Both the position numbers and the translations under genes were made by a program. Positions 7,175 through 16,356 of a stretch of DNA of 64,000 nucleotides are shown here, in pieces. A model generated the notes under the pieces. That model searched no databases. It was not told the origin of the DNA and worked only from the letters and a program-made list of their open reading frames with translations. The stretch is taken from the NCBI GenBank assembly GCA_036705565.1, contig JAUBUY010000022.1. One strand, written 5' to 3'. Every line of letters begins with the position of its first letter. Positions within the stretch are counted from its first letter, which is position 1. This DNA is from Microcoleus sp036705565 (GTDB lineage Bacteria > Cyanobacteriota > Cyanobacteriia > Cyanobacteriales > Microcoleaceae).

Positions 7175-9403
7175 TTATCCGAATTTCCCGGCTGTCGAGG
7201 CAATTACAAAGGCCGCGTAAGTGAGGACGTTGCCCACAGTAAAGTGAACTAAGCCAACCAAACGACCTTGGACGATCGACAAAGCAACAGGCTTGTCTTT
7301 CCAGCGAACCAAGTTAGCCAAAGGAGTGCGCTCGTGAGCCCAAACCAAAGTCTCGATCAACTCTTGCCAGTAACCTCTCCAAGAGATCAGGAACATGAAA
7401 CCAGTTGCCCAAACAAGGTGTCCGAATAAGAACATCCAAGCCCAGACTGACAAGTTGTTAGTACCATACGGGTTGTAACCGTTGATCAACTGAGAAGAAT
7501 ACAGCCAGAGGTAATCGCGGAACCAGCCCATCAGGTAGGTAGAAGACTCATTGAACTGAGCCACGTTACCTTGCCAGATGCCCAAGTGCTTCCAGTGCCA
7601 GTAGAACGTTACCCAAGCTAGGGTGTTCAACATCCAGAATACAGACAGGTACATCGCGTCCCAAGCAGAGATGTCGCAAGTACCGCCACGGCCGGGGCCG
7701 TCGCAAGGGAAAGCGTAACCGAAGTCTTTTTTGTCCGGCATCAGCTTAGAACCGCGTGCATCCAGAGCGCCCTTGACCAAGATCAAGGTGGTGGTGTGCA
7801 AGCCTAGTGCGATCGCGTGGTGAACCAAGAAATCGCCAGGTCCGATCGCCAAGAACAGAGAATTAGTACCGCTGTTAATCGCATCCAACCAGCCTGGGAG
7901 CCATACGTTGCCGTAGTTGGGCCAAGCGGTAGAAGCAATGCTGTCAGGGTTAGACAACAGCACGTCCATGCCGTAGAGAGCTTTTCCGTGAGCAGCTTGG
8001 ATGAACTGTGCGAACACTGGTTCAATCAAGATTTGCTTTTCAGGAGTTCCGAAAGCAACTACAACGTCATTGTGAACGTACAAGCCGAGAGTGTGGAAGC
8101 CCAAGAACAGCGACACCCAGCTCAAGTGAGAGATAATCGCTTCTTTGTGCTGCAACACGCGATCGAGCACGTTGCCTTTGTTTGCTTCAGGATCGTAGTC
8201 CCGCACCAAGAAGATAGCTCCGTGGGCGAAAGCGCCGACCATGATAAATCCAGCAATGTACTGGTGGTGAGTGTAAAGCGCAGCCTGAGTCGTGAAGTCC
8301 TTACCTATAAAAGCGTAGGGAGGCATCGCGTACATATGCTGTGCTACCAAGGAGGTAATTACACCCAAAGCAGCGAGGTGAAATGCCAGTTGGAAGTGCA
8401 GCGAGTTGTTGTAGGTTTCATACAAGCCTTGGTGAGGCAAGTTGAACTGTCCTTCACTCTTGCCGCCGACCAAACCAGCCTTAGAATCCAACATCTCTTT
8501 GATGCTGTGACCGATACCGAAGTTAGTCCGGTACATATGACCGGCAACGATAAACAGAACTGCGATCGCCAAGTGGTGGTGAGCGATGTCTGTCAGCCAC
8601 AGGGATTCTGTTTGAGGGTGGAAGCCACCCAAGAAAGTCAGAATTGCGGTTCCAGCGCCTTCGGAAGTACCGAAGACATGGTTCGCTGCATCTGGATTCT
8701 CGGCGTATACGCCCCAGTTACCACTGAAGAACGGAGCCAAACCGGCCGGGTGAGGTGGGGTAGACAAGAAGTTGTCCCAACCTACGTGCTGTCCGCGAGA
8801 TTCGGGGATAGCAACGTGAACCATGTGACCAGTCCAAGCCAAAGAGCTGACACCGAACAAACCAGCCAAGTGGTGGTTGAGGCGAGATTCAGCATTTTTG
8901 AACCAAGACAAGCTGGGGCGGTACTTGGGCTGGAGGTGCAACCAACCTGCGAACAGGAAGACAGCCGCCAGTAGTAGCAAGAAGATAGCTCCTTGATACA
9001 GGTCGGCGTTTGTCCGAATCCCTTGGGTGAACCACCAATGGTAGACACCAGAGTAAGAGATATCCACCGGGTTAGAAGCGCCCCCTTGAGTGAAAGCTTC
9101 TACTGCAGGAGCGCCGAATTGCGGGTCCCAAATCGCGTGAGCGATCGGGCGGACGTTTAGAGGGTCTTTAATCCACTGTTCAAAGTTACCTTGCCATGCT
9201 ACGTGGAACAGGCTGCCCGATGTCCACAAGAAAATGATTGCTAGGTGGCCGAAGTGAGAAGCAAAAATCTTTTGGTAAAGATTTTCTTCGGTCATGCCAT
9301 CGTGGCTTTCAAAGTCGTGTGCTGTGGCAATCCCGTACCAGATCCGCCGTGTGGTCGGGTCTTGGGCAAGGTCTTGGCTAAATTTTGGAAATTTCGTTGC
9401 CAT
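7175..9403 (-). CDS. psaB: Photosystem I P700 apoprotein A2
   Basis: 742 residues, full length for PsaB. It starts MATKFPKFSQDLAQDPTTRR as usual and has eleven membrane helices. The FX iron-sulfur loop CDGPGRGGTC is present, followed by DISAWDAMYLS, and there are many His ligands for chlorophyll (for example HHLAIAVLFIVAGHMYRTNF). With PsaA it forms the PSI heterodimer in the thylakoid that binds P700, A0, A1 and FX. It is the second gene of the psaA-psaB operon, 110 nt after psaA. Its Shine-Dalgarno is weak (AAGG three bases before the ATG), so translation may depend on the upstream gene. Confidence 0.99.
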   Translation of the reverse strand: MATKFPKFSQDLAQDPTTRRIWYGIATAHDFESHDGMTEENLYQKIFASHFGHLAIIFLWTSGSLFHVAWQGNFEQWIKDPLNVRPIAHAIWDPQFGAPAVEAFTQGGASNPVDISYSGVYHWWFTQGIRTNADLYQGAIFLLLLAAVFLFAGWLHLQPKYRPSLSWFKNAESRLNHHLAGLFGVSSLAWTGHMVHVAIPESRGQHVGWDNFLSTPPHPAGLAPFFSGNWGVYAENPDAANHVFGTSEGAGTAILTFLGGFHPQTESLWLTDIAHHHLAIAVLFIVAGHMYRTNFGIGHSIKEMLDSKAGLVGGKSEGQFNLPHQGLYETYNNSLHFQLAFHLAALGVITSLVAQHMYAMPPYAFIGKDFTTQAALYTHHQYIAGFIMVGAFAHGAIFLVRDYDPEANKGNVLDRVLQHKEAIISHLSWVSLFLGFHTLGLYVHNDVVVAFGTPEKQILIEPVFAQFIQAAHGKALYGMDVLLSNPDSIASTAWPNYGNVWLPGWLDAINSGTNSLFLAIGPGDFLVHHAIALGLHTTTLILVKGALDARGSKLMPDKKDFGYAFPCDGPGRGGTCDISAWDAMYLSVFWMLNTLAWVTFYWHWKHLGIWQGNVAQFNESSTYLMGWFRDYLWLYSSQLINGYNPYGTNNLSVWAWMFLFGHLVWATGFMFLISWRGYWQELIETLVWAHERTPLANLVRWKDKPVALSIVQGRLVGLVHFTVGNVLTYAAFVIASTAGKFG

Positions 9404-9456
9404 AAGCCTTGATTAATCCTGAATCCTGAACAAAATTGAAGGGATTCGGTTCGGAG

Positions 9457-9500
9457 TTTGGATTCTCGATTTGAGATTCCTCCCAAATCGAGAATCCAAA
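9457..9500. repeat. Perfect 17-bp stem-loop between psaA and psaB
   Basis: TTTGGATTCTCGATTTG (9457-9473) is exactly complementary to 9484-9500, with a 10-nt loop. In the mRNA (minus strand) the loop reads GGAGGAATCT, a Shine-Dalgarno-like sequence. The hairpin begins 13 nt after the psaA stop. There is no T-tract, so it is not a simple terminator; a role in RNase protection, processing or partial attenuation fits better. Confidence 0.9.
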
Positions 9501-9513
9501 ACCTAGGGGTAGT

Positions 9514-11808
9514 TTACCCTACCGAAATGATTCGCGCTAGGAAAAATGCCCACGTAGTGACAATTCCTCCTAGGAGGTAGTGAGCTACACCCACAGCCCG
9601 ACCCTGAATAATGCTCAGAGCGCGAGGCTGAATCGACGGAGCTACCTTGAGCTTGTTGTGAGCCCAAACAATCGACTCAATCAGTTCTTGCCAGTAGCCG
9701 CGGCCGCTGAACAGGAACATCAAGCTGAAGGCGAAGACGAAGTGTCCAGCTAGGAACATCAGACCGTAGGCCGACAGTGCCGAACCGTAGGACTGAATCA
9801 CCTGAGAAGCTTGCGCCCAAAGGAAGTCCCGCAGCCAGCCGTTAATCGTGATTGCACTTTGTGCGAAGTTGCCACCGGTAATGTGAGAAATTGTGCCGTC
9901 TGGCGATACTGTTCCCCACACGTCCGACTGCATTTTCCAGCTAAAGTGGAAAATCACGATCGAGATGCAGTTGTACATCCAGAACAAGCCTAGGAACACG
10001 TGATCCCAACCAGAAACTTGGCAGGTGCCGCCACGGCCGGGGCCGTCGCAAGGGAACCGGAAGCCCAAGTTGCCTTTGTCAGGAACCAAGCGAGAACTGC
10101 GTGCAAACAACACGCCTTTCAAAAGAATCAGGACTGTAACGTGAATGGTGAAAGCGTGGATGTGGTGGATCATGAAATCCGCCGTACCCAACTCGATCGG
10201 CATCATCGCTACTTTGCCGGCGACTACTACTGCACCGCCGCCAAAAGCATGGCTAACGATTTCCGTAGCATTAGGCGCTGTTGTGCCCGGAGCCAAAGCG
10301 TGGATGTTTTGCACCCACTGGGCAAATATCGGACGCAACTGAATCCCGGTATCCGAGAACAAATCTTGAGGACGACCGAAAGCGCGCATCGTGTCGTTGT
10401 GAACGTACAAACCGAAGCTGTGGAAGCCCAAGAATATACAAACCCAGTTCAGGTGGGAAATGATCGCATCTCTATGACGGATCACGCGATCCAACAAGTT
10501 GTTGACATTTCCAGCGGGATCGTAATCCCGAACCATGAAGATTGCTCCGTGAGCGGCTGCTCCAACAATCAGGAATCCGCCAATCCACATGTGGTGGGTG
10601 AACAGGGATAGCTGAGTCGGGTAGTCGGTCGCGATGTACGGATACGGAGGCATCGCGTACATATGTTGGGCGACGATGATGCTCAAAGAGCCCATCAGTG
10701 CCAAGTTAATCGACAGTTGCGCGTGCCAAGAATTAGTCAGGATTTCGTAGAGACCTTTGTGACCTTCACCAGTGAAGGGGCCTTTGTGGTTCTCTAGGAT
10801 TTCTTTCATGCTGTGGCCGATGCCCCAGTTCGTCCGGTACATATGACCAGCGACGATGAATAGCACTGCCAAAGCTAAGTGGTGGTGTGCTGTATCAGTC
10901 AGCCACAAACCGCCTGTGGTGGGGTTCAGACCGCCTTTGAAGGTCAGGAAGTCTGTATATGCGCCCCAGTTGAGGGTGAAGAAGGGGGTTAAACCTTTAG
11001 CGAAACTCGGGTAGATGTCAGCCATCAAGCCCGGTGTCAAAATCCACTCGTGCGGCAGGGGGATGTCGGCAACTGTTTTGATCAGCTTACCGCCGACTGT
11101 CAGCGGTGCACCTGCATCGATCGCGTCCATGCAAGCATTGATCGGCAGAGCCACGTGAATTTGTTGTCCTGCGAAGCCCAAGCACCCGCAGCCTAACAAA
11201 ACTGCCAAGTGGTGGTTCATCATCGATTCCACGTTCTGGAACCATTCCAGTTTCGGAGCGCGGACGTGATAGTGGAACCAACCGGCAAACAGCATCAAAG
11301 CTGCCATTACCAGGGCGCCGATCGCAGTGCAATATAGCTGGTATGAGTTAGTGATGCCGTTGGCGCGCCACAGTTGGAATAGACCAGAGGTGATCTGAAT
11401 CCCGTGAAAGCCGCCGCCTACATCTGCATTTAAAATTTCTTGACCAAAAATCGGCCAGACCACTTGAGCGCTGGGCTTGATGGCTGTAGGATTTGTCAGC
11501 CAAGCTTCGTAATTGGAAAATTTAGCGCCGTGGAAATATGCGCCGCTCAACCATACGAAGATTACTGCCAAGTGGCCGAAGTGAGCGCTAAAGATTTTGC
11601 GCGAAACGTCTTCTAAGTCACTTGTATGACTGTCAAAGTCGTGAGCGTTAGCGTGGAGGTTCCAAATCCAAGTGGTGGTTTTTGGCCCCTTAGCTAGAGT
11701 GCGATCAAAATGACCGGGTTTTGACCACTTCTCGAAAGAAGTTGGAACCGGATTTTTATCGACTACTACCCTAGCTTTTACCTCTCGCTCTGGAGGACTA
11801 ATGGTCAT
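9514..11808 (-). CDS. psaA: Photosystem I P700 apoprotein A1
   Basis: 764 residues, close to the usual 750-755. The frame stays open 66 codons upstream (to 12006), but the protein start MTISPPEREVKARVVVDKNP at 11808 is the family start and AGAGGAGA lies 6-13 nt before it. Eleven membrane helices, the FX loop CDGPGRGGTC followed by QVSGWDH, and the C-terminal GYWQELIESIVWAHNK and GRAVGVAHYLLGG motifs are present. Partner of PsaB in the PSI core; it also binds phylloquinone and P700 chlorophyll. First gene of the operon. Confidence 0.99.
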   Translation of the reverse strand: MTISPPEREVKARVVVDKNPVPTSFEKWSKPGHFDRTLAKGPKTTTWIWNLHANAHDFDSHTSDLEDVSRKIFSAHFGHLAVIFVWLSGAYFHGAKFSNYEAWLTNPTAIKPSAQVVWPIFGQEILNADVGGGFHGIQITSGLFQLWRANGITNSYQLYCTAIGALVMAALMLFAGWFHYHVRAPKLEWFQNVESMMNHHLAVLLGCGCLGFAGQQIHVALPINACMDAIDAGAPLTVGGKLIKTVADIPLPHEWILTPGLMADIYPSFAKGLTPFFTLNWGAYTDFLTFKGGLNPTTGGLWLTDTAHHHLALAVLFIVAGHMYRTNWGIGHSMKEILENHKGPFTGEGHKGLYEILTNSWHAQLSINLALMGSLSIIVAQHMYAMPPYPYIATDYPTQLSLFTHHMWIGGFLIVGAAAHGAIFMVRDYDPAGNVNNLLDRVIRHRDAIISHLNWVCIFLGFHSFGLYVHNDTMRAFGRPQDLFSDTGIQLRPIFAQWVQNIHALAPGTTAPNATEIVSHAFGGGAVVVAGKVAMMPIELGTADFMIHHIHAFTIHVTVLILLKGVLFARSSRLVPDKGNLGFRFPCDGPGRGGTCQVSGWDHVFLGLFWMYNCISIVIFHFSWKMQSDVWGTVSPDGTISHITGGNFAQSAITINGWLRDFLWAQASQVIQSYGSALSAYGLMFLAGHFVFAFSLMFLFSGRGYWQELIESIVWAHNKLKVAPSIQPRALSIIQGRAVGVAHYLLGGIVTTWAFFLARIISVG

Positions 11809-12453
11809 GAAGACTCTCCTCTCGGTAAGACAAGGAACGAGAACTGAACACTGTACCGGACACTCCCCACGCTTGATTAGGCGGGGGATTCTCGAAAAAG
11901 CCGACACTTCACTGCACTTTACTCTTTGCAGAGCTAGACGCAGGTGCATCGTCTCCCCAAGCATTTTGCTTCTGTGAAGAAGCCAGTTTCCCAGTGTCGC
12001 TAACAATGTGACTGGGTACTGCCAACTCTTCTCGCTATCTGGAGCCGCCGATCGCCTCCTTGATTCAGACTTGATACGGCTGCTCCTTTTGAGGGAGTTT
12101 TATGAATTATAAGCTTGCTAGAGGAGTATTAATCGCTTGTTAACAATACTTAAAAAAGCCTCTATTCTTGATGTAATAACGCCTTTAAATCCCACAGTCG
12201 CTCTAAAAAGTCAAGGGGTACTGCCATTAACTTTACAAAACTCAAAGATAAGGTAATTTAGGAATACTCATTTGTAGATATATGTTTGGGAAAAAGGCTA
12301 CAGCAATTAAAAGTAGGAGACGATGGGTTGCCCGCTGCTGCCTCAATCCGGGTTCCTACGCGGCTTGGGAATTCCAAAGCCGGCAATTCCCCAATACTAA
12401 ATTCATTTTTGGGCTATAGTTCCCTATGAGAAGGCTTCTAGGAGTATGGTTGC
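11809..12453. promoter_or_regulatory. psaA leader and divergent promoter region
   Basis: 645 bp without a gene, between psaA (left, minus) and a lipoprotein gene (right, plus). About 300 bp next to psaA are GC-balanced and stop-free in the psaA frame for 66 codons. Further out the DNA is AT-rich, with TATAAT on the minus strand at 12106-12111 and TTGACT-like sequence near 12210, so a long psaA leader is likely. I could not identify HLR1 (high-light regulatory) repeats with confidence. The last 30 bp hold GGAG at 12441 for the GTG start at 12454. Confidence 0.4.
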
Positions 12454-14082
12454 GTGATTGGGATCAATTGGCACAGAACGGTTGCGGGCAGGCTGCTGGC
12501 ATTGTTCGCAGTAGCAGTATTAATTTTGGGTTTAGCAAGTTGTGGCGCGGGCCATCCCGAATTGCCCAAACCAGGGAACAAGAGCGGCTCAGCTACCGCC
12601 CCAGTAAACAGAATCTCAGAGGTTTCTCCCCCAGAAGCCATTCAACAACTGCGTCAGGCTCTAGAAATCTACCAGCCTCAAATTAGTATTTTGAATCCAA
12701 AACCTGACGAAGTGCTTCAGGATATAAATGTATCTGTTGAGTTCCAAGTGAAGGACTTGCCCATTTTCAAAGATGCAAACTTGGGTTTGGGCCCCCATCT
12801 GCAAGTTTTATTAGACAACCAACCTTATGCAGCAGTTTACGACATCAACCAACCTTTAACGCTTTCCGACTTAGATCCGGGAACCCATACCCTGCAGGTG
12901 TTCGCCGCCCGCCCTTGGGAAGAAAGCTTTAAAAACGAAGGTGCGGTGGCTCAAACCACCTTTCACGTTTTTACCAAAACAGACGACAATAATCCCGATC
13001 GAAAATTGCCCCTATTAACGTACAACAGCCCCCAAGGCAGCTACGGGGCAGAACCCATCCTGCTCGACTTTTACTTGACAAATGCCCCCCCGCACGAAGT
13101 GGCGCAAGAAAATTTCCAAGATGAAATACTCGATTGGAAAATTCGAGCCACAGTCAACGGCCAAAGCTTTGCGATCGACCAGTGGCAACCTATATATCTT
13201 AAAGGATTCAAACCAGGGAAAAACTGGGTACAGCTAGAATTAATTGACGAACGGGGAAATATCGTCAAAAACGCCTTTAATAATACAGTCAGACTGATAA
13301 ATTTCCAACCGCTCGGCCAAGAGCCTCTTTCAAAATTAGTGCGGGGCGAACTAACAGCAGCAGAAACTCGCGGTATAGTCGATCGTACCTACCAAGCCCC
13401 CGCTCCCACACCAACCCCAACCCCCGAACCGACACCGACACCTGCATTAGAAAAAACACCAGTTGTCCAACCCTCACCCACGCTTCCAGAAACCCCTGTT
13501 ACCCAACCGAACTTAGAGCCCACAGTCGCTCCCGAAGTTGCTCCCATTCAAGCAATAGAACCGACACCAACAGCAACTCCACAGTTAGAAGCGCCGAAAA
13601 TTGTAGAACCAATTCCAGTAATAGAACCGACACCAACAGCAACTCCACAGTTAGAAGCGCCGAAAATTGTAGAACCAATTCCAGTAATAGAACCGACACC
13701 GACAGCAACTCCACAGTTAGAAACCCCTAAAATTTTAGAACCAGTTCAAATAATAGAACCGACCCCAACAGAATCTCCCCAAACAAAAAAACAGGAATAT
13801 AAAGGATACTACAATCGGTTCCGCAACTTCCTGCATCAAGAACCCCAACCTGCTAATCATTCAGAGCCACCAGCCCTGCCAGAAATAACAGAAAAAGCTC
13901 CAGTACCAAAAGTAGTCGCTCCCGCGATACCAGAACAGTCTCCCAATCTTGTACCGCCAACGCCACCAGTTGCCGCTGAAACTGCTAGCCAGCCAACCAG
14001 CGAATTAGCCCCTCCCGAACCAACAGTTTCCGAACCCAAAAATCAGCCAAAATCCGAACAAAAAGTCGAATTTGCCACCTAA
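12454..14082 (+). CDS. Repeat-bearing, Pro/Thr-rich lipoprotein
   Basis: 542 residues with a GTG start (GGAG upstream). A lipobox LASC at residues 27-30 predicts a lipid-anchored Cys30. Residues 70-280 form a globular region with two Ig-like or beta-sandwich-looking halves (ISILNPKPDEVLQDINVSVE; GSYGAEPILLDFYLTNAPP) and conserved LSDLDPGTHTLQVFAARPWE, seen in uncharacterised cyanobacterial lipoproteins. From about 310 the chain is a Pro/Thr/Glu-rich extended linker with three 22-residue repeats (IEPTPTATPQLEAPKIVEP). The end has many Pro-Glu pairs. It probably spans periplasm or sheath space. Divergent from psaA; function unknown. Confidence 0.8.
   Translation: MIGINWHRTVAGRLLALFAVAVLILGLASCGAGHPELPKPGNKSGSATAPVNRISEVSPPEAIQQLRQALEIYQPQISILNPKPDEVLQDINVSVEFQVKDLPIFKDANLGLGPHLQVLLDNQPYAAVYDINQPLTLSDLDPGTHTLQVFAARPWEESFKNEGAVAQTTFHVFTKTDDNNPDRKLPLLTYNSPQGSYGAEPILLDFYLTNAPPHEVAQENFQDEILDWKIRATVNGQSFAIDQWQPIYLKGFKPGKNWVQLELIDERGNIVKNAFNNTVRLINFQPLGQEPLSKLVRGELTAAETRGIVDRTYQAPAPTPTPTPEPTPTPALEKTPVVQPSPTLPETPVTQPNLEPTVAPEVAPIQAIEPTPTATPQLEAPKIVEPIPVIEPTPTATPQLEAPKIVEPIPVIEPTPTATPQLETPKILEPVQIIEPTPTESPQTKKQEYKGYYNRFRNFLHQEPQPANHSEPPALPEITEKAPVPKVVAPAIPEQSPNLVPPTPPVAAETASQPTSELAPPEPTVSEPKNQPKSEQKVEFAT
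13555..13776 (+). repeat. In-frame 66-bp tandem repeat in the lipoprotein gene
   Basis: Three full units (13555-13620, 13621-13686, 13687-13752) and a partial fourth. Units 1 and 2 are nearly identical and unit 3 has drifted. Each encodes 22 residues beginning IEPTPTATPQLE. A length-variable region is expected between strains. Confidence 0.9.
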
Positions 14083-14192
14083 CAAAAACTTTCTGGGCTT
14101 CGTGGCATGGGCGTCCCGCCCGCGATCCAGTCGAATTTGCCACCTAACAAAAACTTTCTGGGCTTCGTGGCATGGGCGTCCCGCCCGCGATC
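14065..14192 (+). repeat. 65-bp tandem duplication covering the lipoprotein stop codon
   Basis: 63 bases from 14065 recur exactly from 14130. The unit contains the last codons (VEFAT and stop) and the motif GGCATGGGCGTCCCGCCCGC, which is common in intergenic DNA of these organisms. The first stop ends the gene, so the second copy is non-coding. Confidence 0.9.
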
Positions 14193-14230
14193 AATCTGCG
14201 GTCAAAAATCAAAAATTAGGACACTAAAAA

Positions 14231-15199
14231 ATGACCTACCTCGAAACAGCAGCCAAATTCTACAGCGATGTTGCCGAAACCCCCCAAATCGGACTTTGCT
14301 GCGTCCAAAGCAGCCCCTTGCAATTGCCAGGATTAAAAATTCCCGAACAAATGCAAGAAATGAATTACGGCTGCGGCACAACCGTTCACGCCGCCGAACT
14401 TGTAGGCAATCCCTTCGTGCTTTATGTAGGCGTCGGCGGCGGCTTAGAAGCACTACAATTTGCGTATTTTTCTAGACACAAAGGAGCGGTTATTGCCGTC
14501 GATCCAGTTCCAGCAATGCGAGATGCGGCTGCACGAAACTTGCAAATAGCCGCCCACGAAAATGATTGGTTCGATCCGAGTTTTGTGGAAATTTGTGAAG
14601 GCGATGCTTTTGCCTTGCCGGTGCCGGATGCTTCTGTAGATGTTGTCGCCCAAAACTGCTTGTTTAATATCTTTGAACCAGCGGATTTAGCTAAAGCATT
14701 AAAAGAGACTTATCGGGTATTAAAACCCGGTGGCAGATTGTTGATGAGCGATCCGATCGCAACTCGCCCCATTCCGCAGCATTTGAAGGAAGACCAACGC
14801 TTGCGAGCCCTGTGTTTGTCCGGCGCTTTGACATACGCAGAATACGTTCAACACCTTGTAGACGTTGGTTTTGGGCAAGTCGAAGTGCGGGCGCGCCGTC
14901 CTTACCGATTGCTGGACAAACACAATTATCAATTGGATGCGGATTTGCTGTTAGAAAGCCTGGATTCGGTGTCTTTCAAAGTGGATGTACCGGATGACGG
15001 AGCTTGCATTTTTACTGGCAAGACGGCGATTTATACGGGGTCTGAAGAGCTGTTTGATGACGGGGCAGGTCACGTTTTGCAGCGGGGAGTTCCGGCGGCT
15101 GTCTGCGATAAAACTGCTGGGAAGTTGGGGGGATTGATGCCGGATAAGGTGTTAATTACTGATTCGACTTGGCATTATAACGGTGGCGGTTGCTGTTAG
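14231..15199 (+). CDS. arsM: Arsenite S-adenosylmethionine methyltransferase (arsenosugar type)
   Basis: 322 residues. A Rossmann class I methyltransferase core is clear: VLYVGVGGGLEALQF (SAM motif I, about 62-75), AVDPVPAM (motif II), EGDAFALPVPDASVDVV, and LKPGGRLLMSDP. Cys pairs expected for As(III) binding are present: GLCCVQSS near the start and a GGGCC terminus. Cyanobacterial ArsM of this type methylates arsenite in the first steps of arsenosugar formation in the cytosol. No radical-SAM arsS partner is adjacent. Upstream lies the duplicated end of the lipoprotein gene, so this gene may have its own promoter in 14193-14230. Confidence 0.85.
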   Translation: MTYLETAAKFYSDVAETPQIGLCCVQSSPLQLPGLKIPEQMQEMNYGCGTTVHAAELVGNPFVLYVGVGGGLEALQFAYFSRHKGAVIAVDPVPAMRDAAARNLQIAAHENDWFDPSFVEICEGDAFALPVPDASVDVVAQNCLFNIFEPADLAKALKETYRVLKPGGRLLMSDPIATRPIPQHLKEDQRLRALCLSGALTYAEYVQHLVDVGFGQVEVRARRPYRLLDKHNYQLDADLLLESLDSVSFKVDVPDDGACIFTGKTAIYTGSEELFDDGAGHVLQRGVPAAVCDKTAGKLGGLMPDKVLITDSTWHYNGGGCC

Positions 15200-15590
15200 A
15201 TTTATTTCGGAATAATGTGGCTGTAATCTTTGGGGAATAGAGCATTTCTCAAAGAAGTGAGGTGTGGGCGCTTCCTATGCCCTCTTTTCACCTCATGTTA
15301 GTGAGCAATGGTATAAGCTGTCGCGCATTTGAATTGTATATTCAGGGCGGGCGGGACGCCCAACCCTACTCCCCACAAGACTTTGATTTTTTTTGACATA
15401 CAATTTAAAGGCCGCAACAGCTTAGAGGTCTCTAATTTTAGACTTCGCCTCAAATTTTCATCAAATTTTTATTTCCCCCTGACATCCTAGCGGGAGAAGG
15501 TTCACAACTCTGAAGTAAGGAATAGATTGCTCTTGAGAGGAGTGGCTGTCTTCATCACCCCCGTTCGCTAAATGTGAGGAGGAAATTTCC
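15200..15590. other. Intergenic region with a MITE-like element
   Basis: 391 bp without a gene. It contains the first copy of a 111-bp TIR element (15314-15424). The last 25 bp carry GTGAGGAGG, a strong Shine-Dalgarno for the gene at 15591. Confidence 0.6.
15314..15424. mobile_element. MITE-like element with TAAGCTGT ends, copy 1
   Basis: 111 bp. The left end TAAGCTGTCGCGCATTTGAA is inverted relative to the right end (..TTTAAAGGCCGCAACAGCTTA). A central GGGCGGG...CCCAACCC and CCCCACAAGAC are shared with copies at 43015-43128 and 48137-48246. Non-coding. Confidence 0.75.
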
Positions 15591-16250
15591 ATGCTATCGA
15601 AATATTTAAATTCAAGTTCATTATCGATCGCCCGTTACGGATCTAGTTTTGTTTTGGGATTAGTGTTGTGCACGGCTTCGGCCCCGGTGCTGGCGCACGT
15701 TGGGCATGACAACGAGTTTGCAGGTGGCGATGCGGCGAAGATTATGCAGCCGATCGAAGTTGATGCCAGTAAAGCAACCGCATTGGGAATTAAGACAGAG
15801 GCAATTGCCCCTACAACCGATGGAGGTATTGTCAAAGTTCCCAGCACCAGCTTAGTTGATGCCAATGGGCAAAAGCTCGTCTACATCCAGGAAGGAACAA
15901 CCTACAAACCAATCTCAGTTCAGATTGGTAGCGACTCTGGAGATGTGGTGGAAATTAAAGAAGGCAATTTAGTTCCGGGAAATCAGATTGTGATGCAGGG
16001 GGCAACGTTTTTGTACTCGGAGGCATTGCGAGGTAAACCGCAGGCCCAAACCCCGGCATCACCCGCTACATCGCAGCCAGAAACGCAGGCATCACCCGCT
16101 ACATCGCCAGCAGAAACGCAAGCATCGGCCGCTACATTGCCAGCAGAAACGCAGCCTGCTCAAGGATCGTCACCCTTGATGTGGGTAGCAGGCGCAGGAG
16201 TTTTACTGGTGGGTGGATTCGCCGTCTTTGGGTTAAAAGGCAAGGACTAA
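15591..16250 (+). CDS. Reduced periplasmic adaptor-like protein of a metal efflux system
   Basis: 219 residues. Signal peptide to about residue 35 (ASAPVLA), then HVGHDNEF. Residues 52-145 resemble the C-terminal half of CusB/CzcB-type adaptors (ASKATALGIKTEAIAP; VPSTSLVDANGQKLVYIQEG; VEIKEGNLVPGNQIVMQGA). The lipoyl and alpha-hairpin parts of normal HlyD-family adaptors are missing. Residues 150-190 are three or four repeats of QASPATSPAET type, and residues 197-215 form one membrane segment with a basic end. It lies 106 bp before the RND pump gene on the same strand, so it is probably the pump's partner despite its small size. Confidence 0.75.
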   Translation: MLSKYLNSSSLSIARYGSSFVLGLVLCTASAPVLAHVGHDNEFAGGDAAKIMQPIEVDASKATALGIKTEAIAPTTDGGIVKVPSTSLVDANGQKLVYIQEGTTYKPISVQIGSDSGDVVEIKEGNLVPGNQIVMQGATFLYSEALRGKPQAQTPASPATSQPETQASPATSPAETQASAATLPAETQPAQGSSPLMWVAGAGVLLVGGFAVFGLKGKD

Positions 16251-16356
16251 TAGACATTCAAAAACCAAGATTTTTGGTAACAGTCGATCGCGACGGAGTA
16301 AATCTCTTTACTCCGTCTCCTAAAAGCTTGCCTAATGCTATCCAAATTTCATTTTT

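Noticed and set aside
7817..8974. Long plus-strand open frame (385 codons) within psaB
   Set aside because: Antisense shadow of psaB; the composition follows the other strand's codon pattern and there is no family resemblance.
10000..10611. 203-codon plus-strand frame inside psaA
   Set aside because: Antisense shadow of psaA.
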